A DNA stretch of 64,000 nucleotides from Rhizobium rosettiformans (GCF_016806065.1 NZ_CP032405.1:3624001-3688000); one strand, 5' to 3'; positions 1 to 8,463 are shown, counted from the stretch's first letter. A program made the numbers and translations. The notes: generated by a model not told the origin, from the sequence alone.

Positions 1-2208
1 ATGCGCCACGCCGCCACCCGCGCCATCCTCGAGCGCGACGACTGCATCATCGTCGCCTCCGTCTCCTGCATCTATGGTATCGGCTCGGTCGAAACCTACA
101 CCGCCATGACCTTCCAGATGTCGGTCGGCGACCGCATCGACCAGCGCCAGCTCCTGGCCGACCTCGTCGCCCAGCAATACAAGCGCCAGGACATCAACTT
201 CGTCCGCGGCTCCTTCCGCGTCCGTGGCGACACGATCGAACTCTTCCCCGCCCACCTGGAAGATGCCGCCTGGCGCATCACGCTGTTCGGCGACGAGATC
301 GAGAGCATCACCGAATTCGACCCGCTCACCGGCAAGAAGACCGGCGAGATGAAGTCGGTGAAGATCTACGCCAACAGCCACTATGTGACGCCGAGGCCCG
401 CCCTCAACGGCGCGATCAAGTCGATCAAGGAGGAGCTGAAAATGCGCCTCGCCGAGCTGGAAAAGGGCGGTCGCTTGCTCGAAGCCCAGCGCCTGGAACA
501 GCGGACGAAATACGATATCGAAATGCTCGAGGCCACCGGCTCCTGCGCCGGCATCGAGAACTATTCGCGCTATCTCACCGGCCGCAAGCCCGGCGAGCCG
601 CCGCCGACGCTGTTCGAATACATCCCCGACAACGCCCTGCTCTTCATCGACGAAAGCCATGTCTCGGTCTCGCAGATCGGCGGCATGTATCGCGGCGACT
701 TCCGCCGCAAGGCAACGCTTGCCGAATACGGCTTCCGCCTGCCCTCCTGCATGGACAACCGGCCGCTGCGCTTCGAGGAATGGGACGCCATGCGCCCCCA
801 GACCGTCGCCGTCTCCGCCACCCCCGGCAGATGGGAAATGGAAGAATCCGGCGGCGTCTTTGCCGAACAGGTCATCCGCCCCACAGGCCTTATCGACCCG
901 CCGGTCGAAATCCGCCCGGCCAAATCCCAGGTCGACGACGTGCTCGGCGAAATCCGCGAAACGGCGCTCAAGGGCTACCGCACCCTCGTCACCGTGCTCA
1001 CCAAGCGCATGGCCGAAGACCTCACCGAATACCTGCATGAGCAGGGCGTGCGCGTCCGCTACATGCATTCCGACATCGACACGCTGGAGCGCATCGAGAT
1101 CATCCGCGATCTGCGCCTCGGCGCCTTCGACGTGCTCGTCGGCATCAACCTGCTGCGCGAAGGCCTCGACATTCCCGAATGCGGCTTCGTCGCCATCCTC
1201 GATGCCGACAAGGAAGGCTTCCTCCGCTCCGAAACCTCGCTGGTCCAGACCATCGGCCGCGCCGCGCGAAACGTCGACGGCAAGGTCATCCTCTATGCCG
1301 ACCAGATCACCGGCTCGATGCAGCGCGCCATGGACGAGACGTCCCGCCGCCGCGAAAAGCAGATGGCCTACAACACCGAACACGGCATCACGCCGGAGTC
1401 CGTCAAGGCCCGCATTTCCGACATTCTCGACTCGGTCTACGAGCGCGACCACGTCCGCGCCGATATCTCCGGCGTCTCCGGCAAGGGCTTCGCCGATGGC
1501 GGCCACCTCGTCGGCAACAACCTCCAGGCCCATCTCAACGCGCTGGAAAAAGACATGCGCAACGCCGCCGCCGACCTCGACTTCGAAAAGGCCGCCCGCC
1601 TGCGCGACGAAATCAAACGCCTCAAGGCCGTCGAACTCGCCGCCATGGACGACCCGATCGCCAGGCAGGAGGCAAAGGCGGTGGAAGGTGGCAAGGGCCG
1701 CAACGCCAGCGGCCCACTCTCCCCCCCTGTGGGGGAGATGTCGCCGCAGGCGACAGAGGGGGGTACCCCGAACTCAGCGCCCCCCCGCATCTCCCCCTCC
1801 GGCCGCAACAAATCCGGCGCCCCGGAAGGCAAGGGCAGCTATTTCTCCAAACCCAGCCTCGACGACATGGGCCCCGGCACAGACGCCACCGTCCCCATGC
1901 CGAAGGGCACCGCCGAGCAGTCTTATTTCCGCAAGAACACCCTCGACGAAATGACCGTCGGCCGCACCGAAAAACCGGTGGCTGGAAAGCTCCCTGAGAA
2001 GCCAAAGCCCGACGCCGGCGGCAAGCCACTCTCCCCCCCTGTGGGGGAGATGTCCGGCAGGACAGAGGGGGGCACTTCAAGCTCCAAGGCTTCAGACGAC
2101 CCCCGCCCCATCATCCGCGCCCGCGCCGGCGCCGGCTCCCACGAGGATCCGGTGGATCAGAAGCGCAAGGGCCGGACGAAGGGCAAGACGGGGAGACCGG
2201 GGCGCTGA
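1..2208 (+). CDS. uvrB: UvrABC system protein B (3' part, 5' end outside window)
   Basis: UvrB is the DNA-damage-verifying helicase-like subunit of nucleotide excision repair, acting with UvrA and UvrC. The reading frame is open from base 1, so the ATG there (MRHAATRA) is internal and the N-terminal Walker A part lies upstream. Visible motifs include [14 protein letters not shown] near the start, LLFIDESH (DEAD-like box), VAVSATPG, and the helicase C block [12 protein letters not shown] with QTIGRAARN. The UVR domain that contacts UvrC follows ([20 protein letters not shown], about residue 511 of the visible part). Beyond it is a low-complexity extension of about 190 residues, typical of long rhizobial UvrB. 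It is interrupted by two in-frame copies of a palindromic repeat, both read as [10 protein letters not shown]. The gene ends just before another repeat. Confidence 0.97.
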   Translation: MRHAATRAILERDDCIIVASVSCIYGIGSVETYTAMTFQMSVGDRIDQRQLLADLVAQQYKRQDINFVRGSFRVRGDTIELFPAHLEDAAWRITLFGDEIESITEFDPLTGKKTGEMKSVKIYANSHYVTPRPALNGAIKSIKEELKMRLAELEKGGRLLEAQRLEQRTKYDIEMLEATGSCAGIENYSRYLTGRKPGEPPPTLFEYIPDNALLFIDESHVSVSQIGGMYRGDFRRKATLAEYGFRLPSCMDNRPLRFEEWDAMRPQTVAVSATPGRWEMEESGGVFAEQVIRPTGLIDPPVEIRPAKSQVDDVLGEIRETALKGYRTLVTVLTKRMAEDLTEYLHEQGVRVRYMHSDIDTLERIEIIRDLRLGAFDVLVGINLLREGLDIPECGFVAILDADKEGFLRSETSLVQTIGRAARNVDGKVILYADQITGSMQRAMDETSRRREKQMAYNTEHGITPESVKARISDILDSVYERDHVRADISGVSGKGFADGGHLVGNNLQAHLNALEKDMRNAAADLDFEKAARLRDEIKRLKAVELAAMDDPIARQEAKAVEGGKGRNASGPLSPPVGEMSPQATEGGTPNSAPPRISPSGRNKSGAPEGKGSYFSKPSLDDMGPGTDATVPMPKGTAEQSYFRKNTLDEMTVGRTEKPVAGKLPEKPKPDAGGKPLSPPVGEMSGRTEGGTSSSKASDDPRPIIRARAGAGSHEDPVDQKRKGRTKGKTGRPGR
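1715..1769. repeat. Palindromic repeat inserted in frame in uvrB (copy 1)
   Basis: A C-run, then gggggagatg, then an inner dyad (tcgccgcaggcga) and a G-run. It folds back on itself and matches the style of the intergenic palindromes in this window. It is translated as part of UvrB ([18 protein letters not shown]) without breaking the frame. Confidence 0.75.
2027..2075. repeat. Palindromic repeat inserted in frame in uvrB (copy 2)
   Basis: Second copy of the element at 1715-1769, near-identical in its first half. It is shorter in the central dyad by a multiple of three bases, so the reading frame is kept. It is read as [17 protein letters not shown] in the same frame as copy 1. Confidence 0.75.
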
Positions 2209-2210
2209 CC

Positions 2211-2292
2211 TTATCTCCCCCCTTGCGGGGGAGAATGGAATTTCAGCATCTTAGCACAGCTAAGTGCTGGAAATTCCAAGAGAGGGGGCAAC
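2211..2292. repeat. RIME-like intergenic palindromic repeat
   Basis: Nested inverted repeat after uvrB. The outer arms are tctccccccttg and agagagggggca; the inner arms are ggaatttcagca and tgctggaaattcc around an AGC-rich centre. The architecture resembles rhizobial intergenic mosaic elements. It sits at the junction between uvrB and the AT-richer four-gene island. The roughly 90 bases from here to the next gene show nothing recognisable. Confidence 0.7.
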
Positions 2293-2382
2293 TGCGGACA
2301 CCATGCAAGACCTGGCAACACTGCACTCCGATATCGTCGGCTATGTGACCGCTGGACACCGTAACTCGCTTCCGCATCCTTG

Positions 2383-3057
2383 TTAGAAGAGTGTCAGTTG
2401 TTCTTGGTCGAGCGACGAGATTCCATACAGGCCGTGCATCTGTTCAAGAAACTCGGTCTGCCCACCATAGCTCGGATGACGAACCCTGTGGGTAGTCCGT
2501 CCAAGCCGCTCAGCCCATAAAGCAGCGTCATTGCCGATAGCAACTATATTTCTGACATTAACAATATCCGCAATTTCCTCAAGAAAAGAAAAGCCGGTTA
2601 CTGCCTCCTGCTTCGTATGCTGCCTATTGCTGAACGAATTGCCACGCTCAAATGGATGAAAGGGAAAAACATTCCATGTAAGAATAGACACATTAACAGA
2701 TGATATTATACGGAATATGTTTGCAGCAGTTCGTTCTTTTACCGGCTCTCCGATTGTGGCGCGATGAAGTTCGGATAAACCAAGATGGTCAGCATAGAGT
2801 GATAGCGATCGTTCATCTGTAAGGGCTATTCCGGTCCGACGCCCACCTCGGTAACCTAAGTCACGACCGACCCAAAGGTCCACCGTGGACATCGAGGTGA
2901 GGACCTTCAGAATAGAGTATAAGTTTTCTCTTCTGATCTCGGGTGCAAACTCCACGTCGTACGTCGCGCACCTATCTGCATACGGATTGAAGCAGTTGTC
3001 AAAACGCACATCGGCTAGTCGCTCGATGAATCCTTCAATCGCTAAAGACCTTGCCAT
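2383..3057 (-). CDS. Uracil-DNA glycosylase superfamily-like protein
   Basis: 224 aa, last gene of a four-gene minus-strand operon. The pattern fits the UDG fold: a motif-1-like WVGRDLGYRGGRRTG (residues 62-76), the core strand TWNVFPFHP (127-135), IVAIGNDA (171-178), and a motif-2-like VRHPSYGGQTEF (192-203), which recalls the HPS loop that inserts into DNA. Canonical family 1 (GQDPYH) or family 4 (GEAPG) motif-1 residues are absent, so this is a divergent member. It could excise or recognise a modified base rather than uracil. Its first 16 bases overlap the end of the Nmad2 gene, which implies translational coupling. The gene is AT-richer than flanking DNA, suggesting horizontal acquisition. 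The fold assignment is from motifs only. Confidence 0.65.
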   Translation of the reverse strand: MARSLAIEGFIERLADVRFDNCFNPYADRCATYDVEFAPEIRRENLYSILKVLTSMSTVDLWVGRDLGYRGGRRTGIALTDERSLSLYADHLGLSELHRATIGEPVKERTAANIFRIISSVNVSILTWNVFPFHPFERGNSFSNRQHTKQEAVTGFSFLEEIADIVNVRNIVAIGNDAALWAERLGRTTHRVRHPSYGGQTEFLEQMHGLYGISSLDQEQLTLF

Positions 3058-3638
3058 CCTGAAGGTTCCCCCACAAATCCTTGCTCCGCTTCACTTAGAA
3101 GCCAATCGACAAATTCAGAAACTGAGCATCCCTGAATTTTTGTTCGATGCCCTCTCCCATGAGGAATGATAGATGCAAATTCGCCTGGGATGGTCACCGC
3201 CCGCACGCCGTAATACCCGAATGTGCTCGAGACAAGGATTTTGTTTGTGCTGCCTGTATCGGTCTTAAGGTTTGTTTTGTTAACATCCCCATTTGGCAGG
3301 CTATGGAAGGACCAATCCTGCAGCACTTGGCCGTCGCTATCACTATGATATATATTATCTCCAAAATACTTGATGAAACTTCCATTCATAACTGGCTTCT
3401 TCTTTTCGAAGCGATGATCCAGCCAGTACTGATCAAAAGACAATATTTCTTCAACCCTCATCCAATAGATTAGGCGCTCACTAATTGATGATGCTGCGGA
3501 GCCAAAACCAAGAACAAAATCACCGACTTGCGCAACCCTCCTAATCACCGGTTTGCAGTTTGCCAATGTGCAAACACCATGGAACGGATTGGGAGAAAAC
3601 CCCATGTCGTGATCAATTACATAGCGATAGATCTTCAT
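3042..3638 (-). CDS. Nmad2-family (nucleotide modification associated domain 2) protein
   Basis: 198 aa. The N-terminal half (YRYVIDHDMGFSPNPFHG, then CTLANCKPVIRR and GDFVLGFGS, then LIYWMRVEEILSFDQYW) matches my memory of the Nmad2 family. That family was proposed by comparative genomics to handle modified nucleotides or bases; I know of no firm biochemical activity for it. The start ATG shares one base with the upstream stop (TGATG at 3640-3636) and the end overlaps the UDG-like gene by 16 bases, so all three are probably co-translated. There are no transmembrane segments, so the protein is probably cytoplasmic. Family recognition is from memory of the motif pattern. Confidence 0.65.
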   Translation of the reverse strand: MKIYRYVIDHDMGFSPNPFHGVCTLANCKPVIRRVAQVGDFVLGFGSAASSISERLIYWMRVEEILSFDQYWLDHRFEKKKPVMNGSFIKYFGDNIYHSDSDGQVLQDWSFHSLPNGDVNKTNLKTDTGSTNKILVSSTFGYYGVRAVTIPGEFASIIPHGRGHRTKIQGCSVSEFVDWLLSEAEQGFVGEPSGWQGL

Positions 3639-4030
3639 CAGCAGTTGCGGTGCTTATTGGTGGTTTTTGAAGCATCTTTACCAGAGGTATCCTGTTGCAC
3701 AGCGTCAGACCCTTGCAATGCCGCACCAAGACCTCCAGACCCAATTGCCACTTTAGCAGAGCAATACTTTTTCGCCAGGTCACTAATTTCCTGTATTTCT
3801 TCCATGTAAACGCACACTATGCGAACGGAAGCACGCACAGCCGCCATTGCTCGTGCAGCTTCAAGGTCTGTACTTGTAGACCTAACAATCAAAATAACTA
3901 CCTGTGCATCTCCAGGCACAGCAGAAGTGCCGACCGGCCACAATTCCACGGTAACAGAGCTACCCCCACCATTCTCCAACTGAGATAGCTCGCTCTTAGT
4001 GACAGTCTCATTTAGAATGTAAGCTTTCAT
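3638..4030 (-). CDS. Unknown protein of a MazG-Nmad2-UDG operon
   Basis: 130 aa, not recognised. It alternates predicted beta-strands (SVTVELW, AQVVILIVR, VRIVCVYM, KVAIGSG) with amphipathic helices, which suggests a small Rossmann-like alpha/beta fold such as a TIR-, SLOG- or receiver-like domain. No catalytic signature can be assigned. The C-terminal 25 residues are polar and probably disordered. The gene starts 3 bases after the MazG-like gene, with GGGGTGA just upstream of the ATG, and overlaps the Nmad2 start by one base. That spacing makes it an integral operon member. In conflict systems a small Rossmannoid in this position is often a sensor or effector; here that is inference only. 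Confidence 0.6.
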   Translation of the reverse strand: MKAYILNETVTKSELSQLENGGGSSVTVELWPVGTSAVPGDAQVVILIVRSTSTDLEAARAMAAVRASVRIVCVYMEEIQEISDLAKKYCSAKVAIGSGGLGAALQGSDAVQQDTSGKDASKTTNKHRNC

Positions 4031-4033
4031 ATC

Positions 4034-4867
4034 TCACCCCACAACGACTGTATTAGTCTGAAGATTTATCTCAACTGTACCACCAAAATTCGCCTCAAGT
4101 GCCTTAAATACACGGCACCCGTCGAATATCGCGTTACGCCAGGCAGCAGAACTGCATTTACTTACCTCGAACTTTGAAGTCATCTTCTGGACCAATGAAA
4201 CAAGATTCAACGGGATTGACTCGGAAGTAGGAAAAAATCCCGCGCTCTCCGCGTGAGTAAATATAATCGCAATTACAGCTTCTTCCACTATTGCCGCGCG
4301 CGCGCCGTCTTCATTTACGTCCATCGCTGGAACAGATTTGCGCTTCTTCTTCATAAGTCGACGCATAACCGGCGACCAATGCAGATGAGCCAAGAACGCA
4401 AGATGGAATGCGTCATGAAACCGATATTTGTCTTCTTCGTGGGAGTTGTCCGACAAAGCATCGCCTAAATTGGCACCATCATAATGCATCTGCGACTTGT
4501 TATCGGCATCTAAAGTGAATTGAACGACCATATAATCGGGAATCTGTTCACTAGGCGGGAATTCGGAATCAAAATTTGGTGCATCTGCTTGCCCAAAAAA
4601 AGCGTGCGTTTTGCTCAAGTTTTTTTCAGCAACGTCTTCAAGGTCTATCCCGTTGTTAGTCGCAACAGTGGCCAAATACCACATAATATCGCCAAGTTCT
4701 TCGGAAAGCTCATGTCGGTATTGATCGGGGGACGGCTTATCCCTAAGGCGCTTTTTATATACCGTGAACAAGCTGCCTATCTCCCCGGCCAAGCCTAAGA
4801 GAGCTATCAGTGGTTGTTTTGATGTATCAGTAGTTGATGCCCGCTTCTGAAATTCCCCGATTTCCAT
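4034..4867 (-). CDS. MazG-like nucleotide pyrophosphohydrolase
   Basis: 277 aa, first gene of the operon, preceded by a GAGGGAAG ribosome binding site. The N-terminal half has the MazG fold signature: LLGLAGEIGSLFTVYKKR (residues 23-40), then a second acidic motif SEELGDIMWYL (55-65). MazG enzymes use EXXE and EXXD to bind magnesium and hydrolyse (d)NTPs to monophosphates. Here the second motif is intact (E57, D60), but the first reads E29-I-G-S32, so one canonical Glu is missing. The C-terminal half (about 145-210, HDAFHLAFLAHLHW and AAIVEEAVIAIIF) looks like a second all-alpha helical unit. Linkage to UDG-like and Nmad2 genes suggests it acts on modified or signalling nucleotides. Confidence 0.75.
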   Translation of the reverse strand: MEIGEFQKRASTTDTSKQPLIALLGLAGEIGSLFTVYKKRLRDKPSPDQYRHELSEELGDIMWYLATVATNNGIDLEDVAEKNLSKTHAFFGQADAPNFDSEFPPSEQIPDYMVVQFTLDADNKSQMHYDGANLGDALSDNSHEEDKYRFHDAFHLAFLAHLHWSPVMRRLMKKKRKSVPAMDVNEDGARAAIVEEAVIAIIFTHAESAGFFPTSESIPLNLVSLVQKMTSKFEVSKCSSAAWRNAIFDGCRVFKALEANFGGTVEINLQTNTVVVG

Positions 4868-5690
4868 GCGATTCTTCCCTCAAGAATTGTTGTGAAACCG
4901 TAGCAAGATTCCCAAGGTTGTAAACACACAAGCAGTTCAACGCGCAACCTGACAAACTCGGGGACGCCCCACCCAAATCCCTGAGCAGAATCAACACCCC
5001 ACCTAAAAAATCATCCCCGCTTCCCGCTCCCGCCTTACCCTAGTCTCCGTCCCGCCCTCGGATACACCTGACGATGCGATGTCAGGCGAGGCGGGGCCGG
5101 CGCCGGGGCGATGTGCTGTCGCAGGCACAAAACCCCGGCCTGCTTGCAACGGTCTCCCTCCGGACGAAGGGCTGGACGAGGGTGATGGGGTCGGATGCTC
5201 CAGAACCTGGATACCCTGATCGGAAGGGCGTGCCTCAGAGGCACACAGACAAGGCGCCCGCGCTGCCGCAAACACTCCAGACGGCGGGGCGAAACAAACG
5301 GCGGGGATTGGGGGCAGTCGCAAGACAGATCCCATCCCCCGGGCGAGGGTCCCGGTCGGAATGGTGCACCATCCGGCGGGAGCCTCCCGGGCCACCGGCC
5401 AGGCTGAAGCGTCATCTCGTATGACGCCGCAGCCGGACCCGCGCCCGGTCGACGTTGGGACATCCGTCTCAGCGCCCGTCGCCGCCTTGCCAGAGAGACG
5501 CATGCAGCGGGAAAAAACGCCGAACGAGGCGCCGGAAGGAGCCACATAAAACTACCTAGACAGGTTGCTTCTGGCGCCTCGTCCGAGACAAGCATGACCC
5601 ACCCGGAGGGAGGTGATCCCGACCGGCGGCGAAGCTTGGGGTTTTTGACAGTTCAGTTCCTGGAGGGTGGAGAGCGGGTCGCAAGCGCGG
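4868..5690. other. Gene-less stretch: promoter side of the island, then GC-rich sequence
   Basis: About 4868-4990 is the likely promoter region of the MazG-like operon. From about 5000 the composition becomes strongly GC-rich. Overlapping open frames exist on both strands (for example 5003-5545 minus and 5074-5424 plus), but their translations are Pro/Arg-rich without recognisable domains, so they are probably chance frames. The segment contains a long imperfect inverted repeat (5521-5585). It could encode a structured RNA or be a decayed element. I cannot assign it. Confidence 0.5.
5521..5585. repeat. Long inverted repeat, 18-base arms
   Basis: Left arm 5521-5538 (cgaacgaggcgccggaag) pairs with right arm 5568-5585 (cttctggcgcctcgtccg). 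There are two mismatches and a 29-base AT-richer loop. No U-tract follows and no gene lies immediately upstream, so it is not an obvious terminator. Confidence 0.6.
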
Positions 5691-5694
5691 AGCC

Positions 5695-5795
5695 CATCTC
5701 CCCCCTTGGTGGGGGAGAAAGCGATTTCGATGAATTAGGCGAGCGTAAGCCGCCTAAACATCAGAAATCGCAAGTGAGGGGGTCTGTTCGCCGTG
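5695..5795. repeat. RIME-like palindromic repeat
   Basis: Outer arms catctcccccctt and aagtgagggggtc; inner arms gcgatttcgatg and catcagaaatcgc; core ggcgagcgtaagccgcc. Same architecture as the repeat after uvrB. Confidence 0.7.
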
Positions 5796-5825
5796 CCACC
5801 ATCACCGATCCCCTCACCAACAAAA

Positions 5826-5895
5826 TCTGAGGTTTAGCCCTGATCGGGCTAAGCCCTCGATTTTGTAACCTCTCCCACAGGGGGAGAGGTGCAAT
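5826..5895. repeat. RIME-like palindromic half-element
   Basis: Contains the dyad tagccctgatcgggcta followed by acctctcccacagggggagaggt. It resembles one half of the neighbouring repeats and lies just upstream of the next gene. Confidence 0.6.
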
Positions 5896-5954
5896 CCCCG
5901 CCCCTTCCGAATTTCCCTATTCGCCAATTCCCTCAACACCGAAAGGAGCCAGAC

Positions 5955-6494
5955 ATGCCGAACCGACAAATCGCCGAATCCCCCGCCCCCGAACCGCTGG
6001 AACTGCGCCTGTTGCGCGACATCCTCGACGAACACCGAACCCCGCTCCTTTGCCCGCGGCGCCAATGCCGCCGCAGCCGGCACTGCAGCGGCACAGCCCA
6101 TCGCCCGGCAGATCCGATCAATGCAGACGAATGGCTGCCGCCCTGCGCCCTCCGCGCCGCACCCGAACTGCGCCGGCGGTTCCTGACCTGGGCAGCGGAC
6201 ATTCTGCCTCCGCTTGCCGACCGCACCGCCCCCGGCACCTGGCCGGATGACAGAGAGGCGGCCAACCACCTTCGCCAGGCGCTGGCGATCGTCGAGCGCA
6301 TCCACACCCGCCTCGGCCCGCATCCGCAAAGCGAACGGACGGCGCTGACCGCCTGGTATGCCACCGACCCCGAGCCCGAAACCACCGCCCTCTGCCGGCG
6401 CATGTGGCGAAACACCAAGATGCTCAAACGCCCGCGCACAAATTCGGGCGCCGCGCCATCGTCAGGCATCCCACTGTCTTGCGACAGGACATGA
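5955..6494 (+). CDS. Hypothetical protein with Cys-rich N-terminal cluster
   Basis: 179 aa, function unknown. The ATG at 5955 is preceded by a good ribosome binding site (aaaggag), which I preferred to the GTG 22 codons upstream. The N-terminal third holds a Cys/Arg cluster (LLCPRRQCRRSRHC), and further cysteines occur later (PPCALRAAP, TALCRRMW). The middle is helical and rich in Arg and Ala. There is no signal peptide or membrane segment. The Cys pattern could bind a metal. It stands alone between repeats and the convergent DUF6074 gene. Confidence 0.6.
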   Translation: MPNRQIAESPAPEPLELRLLRDILDEHRTPLLCPRRQCRRSRHCSGTAHRPADPINADEWLPPCALRAAPELRRRFLTWAADILPPLADRTAPGTWPDDREAANHLRQALAIVERIHTRLGPHPQSERTALTAWYATDPEPETTALCRRMWRNTKMLKRPRTNSGAAPSSGIPLSCDRT

Positions 6495-6562
6495 CGCGGT
6501 CTGCCATCTGCATGGCGGACTGGCCGCAGGGCCATTGTTGTCGCAAGGGGGAGGAAGCGCCG

Positions 6563-6856
6563 CTAGGTCGCCGCGAGACTGCGCTCGCAGCCATGAGGCT
6601 CGTAGAGCAGGAGCAGCTCCCTGTGGACCTCGGCCTGAAAGGCGAGGATCTCCCGGCGCACATCCTCATGGGATTGGCCGGTATCGAGCAGCTCGGTTTT
6701 CAGCCGGCTGCAGAGCGATTTCCAGAAATCGGTCGCCGCCTGTCCGTTCAGCTGATCCAGCCGACAGGCGGCGGAGCGAACGAGTTGCCGGCGGTGCGCA
6801 AGGGGGAAGTGAATGATCGTCTCGCGCGCCTGCGAGACGAAGCCGTCGCTATGCAT
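6563..6856 (-). CDS. DUF6074 family protein
   Basis: 97 aa, all-helical. The pattern ETIIHFPLAHRRQLVRSAACRL, then a conserved FW in TDFWKSL, then EDVRREILAFQAEVHREL fits the Rhizobiales family DUF6074, whose function is unknown. The start ATG at 6856 has a GGAGAAGG ribosome binding site. The open frame on the opposite strand through this region is a shadow. It converges with the hypothetical gene ending at 6494. Confidence 0.65.
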   Translation of the reverse strand: MHSDGFVSQARETIIHFPLAHRRQLVRSAACRLDQLNGQAATDFWKSLCSRLKTELLDTGQSHEDVRREILAFQAEVHRELLLLYEPHGCERSLAAT

Positions 6857-7153
6857 TTGTGCCTTCTCCAGTTGTTGGTATCTGGGGACCCCTCCCAGGG
6901 TTCACGGATCAGGAGGAGGCAGCGCAAACGCGCGCTGCGCCCGGCGGATCTGATCCATGCCATGCTATGCCATGCCAGTCCTACTGGGGTGACAGTGCCG
7001 ATACTGCCTTCAACGAGGGCCAGTTCACCGGAGTATGTCGCAACACTAAAAGACGATAGATCACTGTCAACGGGCGTTGACAGCTTCTCCACGACAATTG
7101 TGTTTCGTCAGGTTGTCGAACAAAAAATGTCAAACGGAGCTTACGTACCGGCC
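6857..7153. other. Intergenic region with short direct repeats
   Basis: Nearly 300 bases upstream of the DUF6074 gene. It contains tandem copies of catgc/tatgcc (about 6956-6977, ccatgccatgctatgccatg) and AT-richer sequence towards 7100. I see no gene. Confidence 0.4.
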
Positions 7154-7786
7154 CTACTCCGCCGCCTTCGGCAGCTCCTCGGCCTCGACTTCCACAGGCA
7201 GCGGCTCCATCTCGTAGGAATAGCCCTCAAGCATGGAATAGGCCCGCTCGATCGCACCGATCTGCACTTCTGCGGACTTGATCGCGTCGGTGATCGATTG
7301 CGCCCGGGCGCGCAGCATCGAGCCGAGCACATCGGTCTCGGGGCGGCGGCCGAGCCGGTCGAGATGTTTTCGCACCCGCGCCCGGTGGCGCTCGAGCTCG
7401 AGAATGTGGAAGCGGCATTTGAGGATGTCGTCGGTGAGCTTGCGGCGCAGTCCTGCGACCGGATCGAACGAGCCCGGCTCGCGCTCGTCGAGGATCATGT
7501 CGTTGATCAGCGTCTCCAGCACCATCAACCCCTTGAGGTCGGCGGGCTCGGCCAGCTGCGGATCATAGCCGGTGTCGTCGAAGACGCGACGGCGCACAGG
7601 ATCCTTCAGCAGTTCGTAGCAGGCGGAGATCTTGGCAAAGGCATCCGTATCGCCGCCGGCATCCGGATGGGCTGTTTTCACCACCTTGCGATAGGCGGCC
7701 TTGATGGCGGCCTCGTCGGCATCGCGGGCCACGCCCAGGAGCTCGTAAGGGTCGATCACTGCGGCACCCGTCTTTGCCATACTCAT
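7154..7786 (-). CDS. J-domain (DnaJ-like) protein
   Basis: 210 aa. A canonical J domain lies at residues 11-75: DPYELLGVARDADEAAIK, the HPD tripeptide that stimulates DnaK ATPase (KTAHPDAGG), and a closing helix with RRVFDDTG. The Gly/Phe-rich region, zinc fingers and substrate-binding domain of true DnaJ are missing, so this is a type III J protein. The remainder is helical, with a charged region about residues 125-190 that probably forms a coiled coil. Such proteins direct DnaK to particular clients; the client is unknown. The start MSMAKT was chosen; the ATG two codons in is also possible. Confidence 0.85.
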   Translation of the reverse strand: MSMAKTGAAVIDPYELLGVARDADEAAIKAAYRKVVKTAHPDAGGDTDAFAKISACYELLKDPVRRRVFDDTGYDPQLAEPADLKGLMVLETLINDMILDEREPGSFDPVAGLRRKLTDDILKCRFHILELERHRARVRKHLDRLGRRPETDVLGSMLRARAQSITDAIKSAEVQIGAIERAYSMLEGYSYEMEPLPVEVEAEELPKAAE

Positions 7787-8239
7787 CCACTCCCGTGCCC
7801 AGCCACCTCTCCCCTAAACCCGGATGGCGGCTGCTTCAAGACGGAACAAGCCTCTGTCCCCGGTCACGATCCGCACCATCCGCACGTCCCGCCCAAGGGG
7901 ATCGGGTGCAGCTCGGGCGCATGGGAACGGTACCACACTTTAAATCTCAAGGATTTCAGCCCGTTGCCGCCATTTTGTCGGCCCGACTGTGACTTTTCAT
8001 ACTTGCCAAGATTCCGAAATGTCCCTACCTCTTTGTAGGTTCGGGCACAAATGATCCCGGAGACTGGACTGACTTGTATCGACCGCCCGCGCGGTCATTG
8101 GGGGCCTTCTCCCGCCGGTAGACGTTCTTTCCCCGTTATCGCGATCCCTCGACGGTTCCGTTTCGGCGGAACTTCAACCAGCCGCTTCCGGTCAGCCGGC
8201 CGCGGCGCAGACGACAACACGGGAATAAGGACTATCCCC
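7787..8239. other. Divergent promoter region and long leader of the cold-shock gene
   Basis: About 450 bases without a convincing gene between the J-domain gene and cspA. The last 200 bases probably form the cspA 5' untranslated region. It contains small dyads (cctac/gtagg near 8029-8040 and gaccgc/gcggtc at 8081-8096) that could be part of a temperature-responsive leader. A long plus-strand open frame crossing the region is antisense to neighbouring genes and was rejected. Confidence 0.45.
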
Positions 8240-8452
8240 ATGGCCACCAAGGGCACTGTAAAATTCTTCAACCAGGACAAGGGCTTCGGCTTCATCACCC
8301 CGGAAGGCGGCGCGAAGGACGTATTCGTCCACATCTCCGCGCTCCAGGCCTCGGGTCTCCAGACCCTGCAGGACGGCCAGCAGGTCACCTTCGACACCGA
8401 GCCGGACCGCATGGGCAAGGGCCCCAAGGCCGTCAACATCCAGGCTGCCTGA
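8240..8452 (+). CDS. cspA: Cold shock protein CspA family
   Basis: 70 aa, the usual length for a single cold-shock domain. The start [18 protein letters not shown] contains RNP1 (KGFGFI) and RNP2 (DVFVHIS), the aromatic RNA-binding surfaces of the OB fold. The protein acts as a cytoplasmic single-stranded nucleic acid chaperone. The ATG at 8240 follows ggaataagg. The long leader upstream and the hairpin downstream suggest a monocistronic transcript. Rhizobia carry several paralogues, so the exact csp number cannot be given. Confidence 0.93.
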   Translation: MATKGTVKFFNQDKGFGFITPEGGAKDVFVHISALQASGLQTLQDGQQVTFDTEPDRMGKGPKAVNIQAA

Positions 8453-8463
8453 TCTGACTTTCG

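Noticed and set aside
5003..5595. Overlapping open frames on both strands in the GC-rich block
   Set aside because: Translations are Pro/Arg/Ser-rich without domains, ribosome binding sites are poor, and frames overlap on both strands, as expected by chance at high GC.
5000..5600. RNase P RNA or tmRNA in the GC-rich block
   Set aside because: The conserved RNase P core and a rhizobial tmRNA tag reading frame are not found on either strand.
6404..8038. 544-codon plus-strand open frame
   Set aside because: It runs antisense through DUF6074 and the J-domain gene, which have clear family motifs and ribosome binding sites.
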